Positions 1 through 5,144 of a stretch of DNA of 5,144 bases are shown one piece after another. This DNA comes from an uncultured Robiginitomaculum sp. (GTDB taxonomy: Bacteria > Pseudomonadota > Alphaproteobacteria > Caulobacterales > Maricaulaceae): positions 1 through 5,144 of the forward strand of contig CALKXN010000088.1 in the NCBI GenBank assembly GCA_938003555.1, read 5' to 3'. The notes beneath the pieces were generated by a model that had not been told where the DNA came from, made no database searches, and saw only the letters and a list, made by a program, of their open reading frames with translations. The first letter of the stretch is position 1, and each line of letters starts with the position of its first letter. The translations under genes and the position numbers were made by a program.

Positions 1-1402
1 AGGCGCGCAGGATGTTGAGGTCACCGAGATCACGGCCGATAGCCGCGCCGTAAAACCCGGCGCATTATTTGCGGCGCTTAAAGGCGTTGCCGCAGATGGC
101 TGGGATTATGTCGATCAGGCGATAGAGAATGGCGCGGTTGCGATATTATCCAGGTCAGGCCTAAAGGAGACGCGCGTTCCTGTGATTGAAACAGACCATG
201 CGCGTGAAACCTATGCTTATCTCTCGGCGCGGCTTTATGCGGGGCAGCCTGAAACGCTCATCGCGATTACAGGCACAAATGGAAAAAGTTCGACCGTAGA
301 GTTTCTACGTCAAATCTGGAGCGCGGCAGGGTTTAAAGCAGCGTGTTTTGGAACGCTGGGCATAGCCACCGATGCGGGCGTGACGCCGCTCTCGCATACA
401 ACGCCAGATGCGGCGGCGCTGCAAATGACATTGCGCGGCCTTAAAGAGGCCGGCGTAACCCATGCGGCGATGGAGGCTAGCTCGCACGGGTTAAAGCAAT
501 ACCGTTTAGACGGCGCGCGGCTTTCTGCGGTTGCGTTTACAAATCTCACGCAAGATCATTTTGATTATCATCCGGACGTCGAAGACTACTTCATGTCCAA
601 GGCGCGCTTGTTCAAAGACCTCGCGCCTGACAATATTCCAGCTGTCATAAATATTGACAGCGAATATGGTCGCCGCATGGCGCAAATTGCGCGTGATGCG
701 GGCTTGTCTGTGATGACAACAGGTTGGAGCGGCGAAGATTTGCGCATAGCTGAAGTTACGCCGCGTAGCGCAAGTCAGAGCGTGCTGCTCATTTATAAGG
801 GCGAGCGTATTACAGTTGAAATTCCGCTTGCCGGCGAGTTTCAAATCCTCAATGCCGTCAGTGCTGCGGGGCTTGCAATTGTGACAGGTGTGGCTGCGAA
901 AGAGGCCTTTGCGGCGCTTGAAGCCCTTACGGGCGTTGATGGGCGCATGGACCGCGTAGGTCTTAAGGGCAATGGCGCGCCAATTTTTGTCGACTTTGCT
1001 CATACGCCGGATGGCCTTGAAAAGCTGCTGCGCGGCGTTCGCCCGCACACACAAGGACGCATCATTGTTGTCTTTGGCTGCGGCGGTGATCGTGATCCGG
1101 ATAAACGTCCAAAGATGGGCGATATTGCGCGTCATCTGGCAGATGTTCAAATCGTTACCGATGATAATCCGCGCACTGAAGATGCGGCCATGATCCGCAA
1201 GGCGGTTATGGCGGGCTGCCCGGATGCCCATGAAATTGGTGACCGAGAAGCCGCGATTGCTGCGGGCATTGATATGCTCGAAGTTGGCGACTGCCTTGTC
1301 ATTGCGGGTAAAGGCCATGAAAGCGGGCAAATCGTTGGCGACAAAGTCATTCCATTTAAAGATGCAGATGTTGCGCGCAAATTATTGGCGGGCCGATCAT
1401 GA
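1..1402 (+). CDS. murE: UDP-N-acetylmuramoyl-tripeptide synthetase, meso-DAP type (MurE), 5' partial
   Basis: ATP-dependent cytoplasmic ligase adding meso-diaminopimelate to UDP-MurNAc-L-Ala-D-Glu. The frame is open from base 2, so 466 residues are visible; E. coli MurE has 495, so roughly 20-30 N-terminal residues and the start codon lie upstream. The GTG at 182 is not the start, because family sequence continues before it (TADSRAVKPGALFAALKG, visible residues 11-28, the UDP-binding domain). Further visible-residue landmarks: P-loop GTNGKSST 91-98, EASSHGL 158-164, NLTQDHFDYH 181-190, probable carbamylated lysine K200 (YFMSKARLF), DFAHTPDGLE 331-340, GDRDPDKRPKM 302-312, DDNPR 387-391 and GKGHE 436-440. 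DNPR marks meso-DAP rather than L-Lys specificity in this family; the substrate call rests on that motif. The TGA stop overlaps the murF ATG (ATGA). No frameshift or missing key residue is seen in the visible part. Confidence 0.97.
   Translation, partial: GAQDVEVTEITADSRAVKPGALFAALKGVAADGWDYVDQAIENGAVAILSRSGLKETRVPVIETDHARETYAYLSARLYAGQPETLIAITGTNGKSSTVEFLRQIWSAAGFKAACFGTLGIATDAGVTPLSHTTPDAAALQMTLRGLKEAGVTHAAMEASSHGLKQYRLDGARLSAVAFTNLTQDHFDYHPDVEDYFMSKARLFKDLAPDNIPAVINIDSEYGRRMAQIARDAGLSVMTTGWSGEDLRIAEVTPRSASQSVLLIYKGERITVEIPLAGEFQILNAVSAAGLAIVTGVAAKEAFAALEALTGVDGRMDRVGLKGNGAPIFVDFAHTPDGLEKLLRGVRPHTQGRIIVVFGCGGDRDPDKRPKMGDIARHLADVQIVTDDNPRTEDAAMIRKAVMAGCPDAHEIGDREAAIAAGIDMLEVGDCLVIAGKGHESGQIVGDKVIPFKDADVARKLLAGRS
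1391..1402 (+). promoter_or_regulatory. murE/murF ATGA stop-start overlap, likely translational coupling
   Basis: The murF ATG (1399-1401) shares bases with the murE TGA (1400-1402). No strong Shine-Dalgarno lies before it; the nearest purine-rich stretch is the weak ggcggg around 1387-1392. This arrangement usually means that ribosomes finishing murE re-initiate on murF. Coupling is inferred from the layout. Confidence 0.6.
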
Positions 1403-2676
1403 ACTTATGGAGCGCAAAAGACGCAGCAGGGGCGACAGGCGGAACGGCGCAGGGCGACTGGGTTGTCGGCGGCGTATCAATTGATACGCGCTCTATCGGG
1501 GCGGGGGATTTGTTTATCCCGCTCAAAGACGCGCGTGACGGTCACGACTTTATTCCCATGGCGCTTGAAAAGGGCGCGGTCGTAATGAGTGAGCGCAAGA
1601 TTGCCGATGTACCATTCTTGAAGGTCGATAACGCGATGGACGCATTGCGCGGATTAGCTGCGGCCTCGCGCAAACGGAGCAAGGCTATACGCATTGCTGT
1701 GACCGGCAGCGTTGGGAAAACTTCGGTCAAAGAAGCACTGGCCGCTGCGCTTGCTCCATCCGGCGCGACTCATAAATCAATCAAGTCCTTTAATAATCAC
1801 TGGGGCGTGCCGCTTATGATGGCAGCGATGCCGAGGACGACAAAATTTGCCGTCTTCGAAGCCGGCATGAACCATGCTGGAGAGTTGACGGATTTATCGG
1901 GTTTAATTCAGCCGGATATCGCGATCATCACCAAAATCGCGCCCGCGCATTTAGAGTTCTTTGATAATGTTGATAAAATCGCCGAAGCGAAATCAGAAAT
2001 ATTTGACGGCATGTCCAAGGGCGCAATCGCAGTCTTGAATGCTGACGATAATTATTTTGACTATCTCTCGGCTCGTGCAAGGGCCAAGGGCCTATCGGTT
2101 GTCAGCGTTAGCGCTAAAGACTTTAAAGGTCAGCTCGCGTTACAGGGTGAGCATTACCGCATGAATGCCGCGCTGGTCATGGCAGCGGTCAAAGCGGCTG
2201 GCGCGAATGTCGCCAAAGCTAAAATGGCGCTTTCAAAAATGGGCGCTGTGGCGGGACGCGGCGCAACGTTCAACTTAAAACTTGATGGCAAATCAATCAT
2301 CGTGATTGACGAGAGTTACAACGCAAACCCTGTCTCTATGGAGGCGGCGCTTAAGGCTGTTTCTGGACAAGGCCGCAAAATTGCGGTGCTTGGCGATATG
2401 CTGGAATTAGGCTCTCGTAGCCAAGAACTGCATGCAGATTTGGCAAAGACGTTAGTCGCTGCGCAATACGACAAAGTCATCACGGTCGGCGCGCATAGTC
2501 AGGCTCTTGCAAACGCTCTGCCCAAAGATATTCACGCGGCGCATGTCGCGGATAAAGACGGCGTAATTGCTGCGCTAAAAACAATAATAAAGAACAATGA
2601 TAGAGTGCTGTTTAAAGCCTCAAATAGTGTCGGTCTGGGGACAATCATTCAAAACCTCCGGGGGGAGAAAAGCTGA
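1399..2676 (+). CDS. murF: UDP-N-acetylmuramoyl-tripeptide--D-alanyl-D-alanine ligase (MurF), compact form
   Basis: Cytoplasmic ligase adding D-Ala-D-Ala to UDP-MurNAc-tripeptide, completing the pentapeptide. Landmarks in the 425 residues: N-terminal domain with [19 protein letters not shown] (25-43) and RDGHDF (46-51); P-loop [10 protein letters not shown] 102-111; FNNHWGVPL 131-139; [10 protein letters not shown] 154-163; [10 protein letters not shown] 181-190; likely carbamylated lysine K198 in [12 protein letters not shown] 214-217; GRG 287-289; DESYNANP 304-311; LGDMLELG 331-338. The start ATG lies inside the murE stop (ATGA) without a clear Shine-Dalgarno, suggesting coupled translation, and MNLW...ATGG is a normal family N-terminus. 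Two oddities: it is shorter than the 450-480 residues I expect, mostly because sequence is missing around residues 239-249, and the usual C-terminal KGS(R/N)xxxM motif reads KASNSVGL (406-413). All ATPase landmarks are intact, so I expect an active enzyme. Confidence 0.95.
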   Translation: MNLWSAKDAAGATGGTAQGDWVVGGVSIDTRSIGAGDLFIPLKDARDGHDFIPMALEKGAVVMSERKIADVPFLKVDNAMDALRGLAAASRKRSKAIRIAVTGSVGKTSVKEALAAALAPSGATHKSIKSFNNHWGVPLMMAAMPRTTKFAVFEAGMNHAGELTDLSGLIQPDIAIITKIAPAHLEFFDNVDKIAEAKSEIFDGMSKGAIAVLNADDNYFDYLSARARAKGLSVVSVSAKDFKGQLALQGEHYRMNAALVMAAVKAAGANVAKAKMALSKMGAVAGRGATFNLKLDGKSIIVIDESYNANPVSMEAALKAVSGQGRKIAVLGDMLELGSRSQELHADLAKTLVAAQYDKVITVGAHSQALANALPKDIHAAHVADKDGVIAALKTIIKNNDRVLFKASNSVGLGTIIQNLRGEKS

Positions 2677-2678
2677 TG
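2661..2678 (+). promoter_or_regulatory. mraY ribosome binding site with TGATG overlap
   Basis: GGGGGAG at 2661-2667 lies 8 nt before the mraY ATG (2676-2678), at good Shine-Dalgarno spacing, and the ATG shares one base with the murF TGA. Just upstream, at 2655-2659, is CCTCC, which has the sequence of the 16S anti-Shine-Dalgarno core and could pair weakly with the G run. The site fixes the mraY start; any folding effect is inference. Confidence 0.7.
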
Positions 2679-3770
2679 CTTTACGAATTGCTGTCCAAAT
2701 TATCTGAAGATTATCAGATATTTAATTTGTTTAATTACATCACATTTCGTGTTGGCGGAGCCGTGATGACGTCGATGTTGATCGCGTTCATTTTCGGCCC
2801 AAAGCTGATCAATGTGCTGCGCGCCAAACAAGGTAAGGGTCAACCGATCCGCGAAGATGGGCCGCAGAGCCATATCATTGCTAAGGCCGGAACGCCGACA
2901 ATGGGCGGTTTGCTCATCTTGGTGAGTATGGGCATATCTGTCTTGCTGTGGGGAGATTTATCCAATCCGTTTTTATGGGTGGTGATGCTCGTCACAATAG
3001 GCTTTGGCGCGATCGGATTTGCGGATGATTATTTGAAAGTCTCCAAGCAAAATCCCAAGGGATTAAATGGACTCATAAAACTCGTTCTTGAATTTATTAT
3101 TGCGGCAGGCGCCGTTTATGTTTGCCTTAAATCGACGCCAGGAGGCGACGGGTTTAACACAGGTTTGGCGCTGCCATTTCTCAAAGATTTCACGCTTAAT
3201 CTTGGCATGTTTTTTATCCCCTTTGGCTGCCTTGTGATTGTCGGCGCGTCCAATGCGGTGAACTTAACAGACGGTCTTGATGGCCTTGCGATTGTTCCAG
3301 TCATGATTGCTGCGGCGAGTTTTGCGGCGATTGCTTATCTGGTCGGCAACTCTGTTTATTCATCTTATCTGGGTATTCCTTATGTTCCGGGCAGCGCGGA
3401 AATCGTCATTGTGCTTGGCGCTCTTTTGGGCGCGGGCCTTGGATTTTTATGGTATAATGCTCCGCCCGCAATGGTCTTTATGGGCGACACTGGTTCACTT
3501 GCTCTGGGCGGCGCGCTGGGAAGCGCGGCGGTTGCCGTAAAGCATGAAATTGTTCTGGCGATTATTGGCGGTCTGTTCGTTCTCGAAGCGGTCAGCGTTA
3601 TTGTTCAAGTGGCCTCGTTCAAAATGACGGGCAAGCGCGTTTTTCGTATGGCGCCAATTCATCATCATTTTGAGAAAAAAGGCTGGGCCGAGCCAACGAT
3701 TGTTATCCGCTTTTGGATTATCGCGGTCATTCTTGCGTTGATCGGCCTGTCCACATTGAAGCTGCGATAG
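2676..3770 (+). CDS. mraY: Phospho-N-acetylmuramoyl-pentapeptide-transferase (MraY, translocase I)
   Basis: Integral inner-membrane enzyme that transfers phospho-MurNAc-pentapeptide from the UDP precursor to undecaprenyl phosphate, giving lipid I and UMP. Length is 364 residues (E. coli 360). About ten hydrophobic segments are visible, near residues 26-41, 76-92, 98-115, 133-151, 174-193, 203-224, 242-258, 265-288, 290-313 and 342-361. Family motifs: [22 protein letters not shown] (starting at 57), the aspartate pair D117-D118 in [21 protein letters not shown] 193-205, GDTGSL 270-275 with the third catalytic-site aspartate D271, and [13 protein letters not shown] 325-337 with H329-H331. The ATG overlaps the last base of the murF stop (TGATG) and has a G-rich ribosome site just upstream. 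The C-terminus ...[11 protein letters not shown] resembles alphaproteobacterial MraY. Nothing is missing. Confidence 0.98.
   Translation: MLYELLSKLSEDYQIFNLFNYITFRVGGAVMTSMLIAFIFGPKLINVLRAKQGKGQPIREDGPQSHIIAKAGTPTMGGLLILVSMGISVLLWGDLSNPFLWVVMLVTIGFGAIGFADDYLKVSKQNPKGLNGLIKLVLEFIIAAGAVYVCLKSTPGGDGFNTGLALPFLKDFTLNLGMFFIPFGCLVIVGASNAVNLTDGLDGLAIVPVMIAAASFAAIAYLVGNSVYSSYLGIPYVPGSAEIVIVLGALLGAGLGFLWYNAPPAMVFMGDTGSLALGGALGSAAVAVKHEIVLAIIGGLFVLEAVSVIVQVASFKMTGKRVFRMAPIHHHFEKKGWAEPTIVIRFWIIAVILALIGLSTLKLR
2701..2720 (+). repeat. Perfect 7-bp inverted repeat in the early mraY coding region
   Basis: TATCTGA (2701-2707) and its exact reverse complement TCAGATA (2714-2720) flank a 6-nt loop, starting 25 nt after the first base of the mraY start codon. 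A mismatch followed by two more pairs could extend the stem. It lies in an AT-rich patch (line 2701-2760 is about 30% GC). A simple chance estimate predicts a few such repeats in 5 kb, so function is unproven. Confidence 0.35.
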
Positions 3771-3783
3771 GGAGGCGACTATG
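3771..3783 (+). promoter_or_regulatory. murD ribosome binding site
   Basis: A consensus GGAGG (3771-3775) directly follows the mraY TAG stop and stands 5 nt before the murD ATG. This 10-nt spacer is the only true intergenic DNA in the window. It settles the murD start and leaves no room for a terminator or a separate promoter between the genes. Confidence 0.85.
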
Positions 3784-5144
3784 ATTATTGCACATACATA
3801 TAAGGGCCAAACCATCGCCGTTTTCGGACTCGGCCGCACGGGTATTACAGCAGCAAAGTCGCTGACGAAAGGCGGAGCAATAGTGCTGGCGTGGGATGAT
3901 ATGCAAGCCAGTCGGGATGCGGCCAAGGCAGCAGGAATCAAACTCACTGACCTGACCTCTGCGGATTGGTCCGATATTGACGCGTTGGTTCTCTCCCCCG
4001 GTATTGCGCATGATAAACCCAAGCCGCATTGGACTGCGCAGCGTGCTAACGCGCATGACATAAAAATCATTTGCGATATTGAAATTTTCGCACGCGAAAT
4101 CGCCAGCCGCGCGCCCGAGCGCCGCCCGACCATTATTGCGATTACGGGCACAAATGGCAAAAGCACGACGACATCCCTGATCGGTCACATTTTGGATAGC
4201 TGCGGGCGTGACGCGCAAATTGGCGGAAATATTGGACGCGGCGTTTTAGATTTGGACGATATGCATAGCGGCACGCATTATGTATTGGAGCTATCCTCTT
4301 ATCAGCTGGAGCGCACATTTAGCCTCAGAGCCAATAGCGCAGTTTTTATCAATCTCACCCCAGACCATATTGACCGTCACGGCGATATGGCGGGATACCG
4401 CGCAGCAAAAGTTCGTATTTTTGATAATCAACAGGCGAACGATATTGCGGTCGTCGGCGTAGATGATGATAATGGTCAGCATTTGGCCACGGAACTAATC
4501 GCGAAAAACGGTCGCCGCATCATTCCGATTTCCGGTAGCCGCGCTTTGGGGCGCGGCGTGTCTGTGATTAATGGCAAATTATACGCCTCTATCGATCGCA
4601 AATCAGTTGAAATTTGTGATCTTCGCATGGCCACTGCGCTTGATGGGCAGCATAATTGGCAGAACGCCGCTGCCGCCTTTGCGGCCGTGCAGGGACTAGG
4701 CCTTAACGCTAAAGCCGTGGGTGAAGCTATTCTCTCCTTTGGCGGATTGGCGCATCGTATGGAGCGTATTGGGCAGGTCGTAAATGTGGCTTATGTCAAT
4801 GATAGCAAAGCCACCAATGCCGAAGCCGCGCGCCAAGCTTTGCGGGCCTATGATGACATTTTCTGGATTGCGGGCGGCGTTGCTAAAGATGGCGGGATTG
4901 CGCCGCTGGCCACGGAATTATCTGCGGTGCGTAAAGCCTATCTGATTGGCGAAGCCGCTCCGGCATTTCACCGCGTTCTGAAAAAGCAAAATGTCGATCA
5001 TAAAATGAGCGGAGATATTCGCCGCGCTATTTTGTGCGCAACGCGCGACGCTCTAGCCAGCGGAGCCAAGAACCCTGTTGTGCTTCTTAGTCCAGCTTGC
5101 GCCAGCTTTGATCAGTATAAGAATTTCGAAGTGCGCGGTGATGC
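3781..5144 (+). CDS. murD: UDP-N-acetylmuramoylalanine--D-glutamate ligase (MurD), 3' partial
   Basis: Cytoplasmic ATP-dependent ligase adding D-Glu to UDP-MurNAc-L-Ala, the step before MurE. The frame stays open from the ATG to the window edge: 454 complete codons plus two bases, no stop. Landmarks: N-terminal Rossmann-like VFGLGRTG (14-21) and LSPGI (71-75); GDIELF-like CDIEIF 98-103; P-loop GTNGKST 123-129; GGNIG 148-152; ELSSYQLE 170-177; NLTPDHIDRH 191-200 with H196; likely carbamylated lysine K210 in YRAAKVRIF (E. coli K198); GLAHRME 322-328; NDSKATN 340-346; LLSPACASFDQYKNFEVRGD 435-454. The last motif is normally close to the C-terminus, so I infer only about 10-25 residues are lost. 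The start is supported by GGAGG 5 nt upstream and by the family-like N-terminus. It follows mraY by 10 nt, so is almost certainly co-transcribed. Confidence 0.97.
   Translation, partial: MIIAHTYKGQTIAVFGLGRTGITAAKSLTKGGAIVLAWDDMQASRDAAKAAGIKLTDLTSADWSDIDALVLSPGIAHDKPKPHWTAQRANAHDIKIICDIEIFAREIASRAPERRPTIIAITGTNGKSTTTSLIGHILDSCGRDAQIGGNIGRGVLDLDDMHSGTHYVLELSSYQLERTFSLRANSAVFINLTPDHIDRHGDMAGYRAAKVRIFDNQQANDIAVVGVDDDNGQHLATELIAKNGRRIIPISGSRALGRGVSVINGKLYASIDRKSVEICDLRMATALDGQHNWQNAAAAFAAVQGLGLNAKAVGEAILSFGGLAHRMERIGQVVNVAYVNDSKATNAEAARQALRAYDDIFWIAGGVAKDGGIAPLATELSAVRKAYLIGEAAPAFHRVLKKQNVDHKMSGDIRRAILCATRDALASGAKNPVVLLSPACASFDQYKNFEVRGD

Noticed and set aside
263..288. 26-nt near-identical direct repeat with 4138-4163 (2 differences)
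   Set aside because: Both copies encode the shared P-loop AITGTNGK of the paralogous ligases MurE and MurD, so protein conservation plus similar codon choice explains it.
436..452. GC-rich hairpin, CGGCCT-TAAAG-AGGCCG, in murE
   Set aside because: A 6-bp stem without a following T run, in the middle of a conserved gene; not a terminator.
506..1330. Long open frame of 274 codons on the - strand opposite murE
   Set aside because: It is fully opposite a well-conserved murE, its translation matches no family I recognise and is rich in R, N, A and I as expected from the reverse strand of this codon usage. It is a shadow.
1534..1546. 13-nt palindrome CGTGACGGTCACG in murF
   Set aside because: It encodes the conserved RDGH of MurF, and one 6-bp-arm palindrome of this kind is expected by chance in 5 kb.
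2078..2092. Tandem 7-nt repeat, two copies of caagggc, in murF
   Set aside because: The reading frame and the alignment to the family continue through it, and such a short duplication carries no evidence of function.
2722..2734. TTAA-N5-TTAA resembling a CtrA binding site
   Set aside because: The CtrA full site needs TTAA-N7-TTAA; the spacing here is 5, and the region is AT-rich, so TTAA is likely by chance.
3450..3458. Perfect extended -10 promoter motif, TGGTATAAT, inside mraY
   Set aside because: It is produced by the codons for the conserved W-Y-N of the FLWYNAPPA motif, and no -35 box sits at usual spacing. It lies about 320 nt before murD, so a weak internal promoter cannot be excluded, but the sequence alone does not support it.
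3495..4218. Overlapping - strand open frames (223 and 163 codons) across the mraY end and murD start
   Set aside because: Both are antisense to clear mraY and murD coding sequence, have no recognisable domains and overlap each other. They are shadows.

Overview
The window is a solid block of peptidoglycan-precursor genes, all on the + strand, in the order murE (5' end cut off) - murF - mraY - murD (3' end cut off). This is the middle of the conserved dcw (division and cell wall) cluster. There is almost no non-coding DNA: murE and murF overlap by 4 nt, murF and mraY by 1 nt, and mraY and murD are 10 nt apart. I see no tRNA, rRNA, mobile element, CRISPR array, terminator or convincing promoter. 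No stretch of 300 bases lacks a gene.

The organism looks like an alphaproteobacterium with a moderate GC content (roughly half, estimated from sampled lines). MraY has the form I associate with that class, including the C-terminal ...[14 protein letters not shown] ending. MurE carries the DNPR motif of ligases that add meso-diaminopimelate, as in Gram-negative bacteria. GANTC, the target of the alphaproteobacterial CcrM methylase, is strongly depleted: 4 sites by hand count against about 20 expected by simple chance. I cannot name a genus.

The genes act in one cytoplasmic pathway. MurD adds D-Glu to UDP-MurNAc-L-Ala, MurE adds meso-DAP, and MurF adds D-Ala-D-Ala. MraY then moves the phospho-MurNAc-pentapeptide onto undecaprenyl phosphate at the inner membrane, forming lipid I. 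Tight spacing, stop/start overlaps and absent terminators point to one polycistronic mRNA with translational coupling.

I found no new biological system; this is mostly ordinary core-genome DNA. The points most worth checking are a MurF that seems to have lost roughly 25-30 residues from its central domain, a divergent C-terminal MurF motif, the GANTC depletion, and an AT-rich start of mraY with an inverted repeat.
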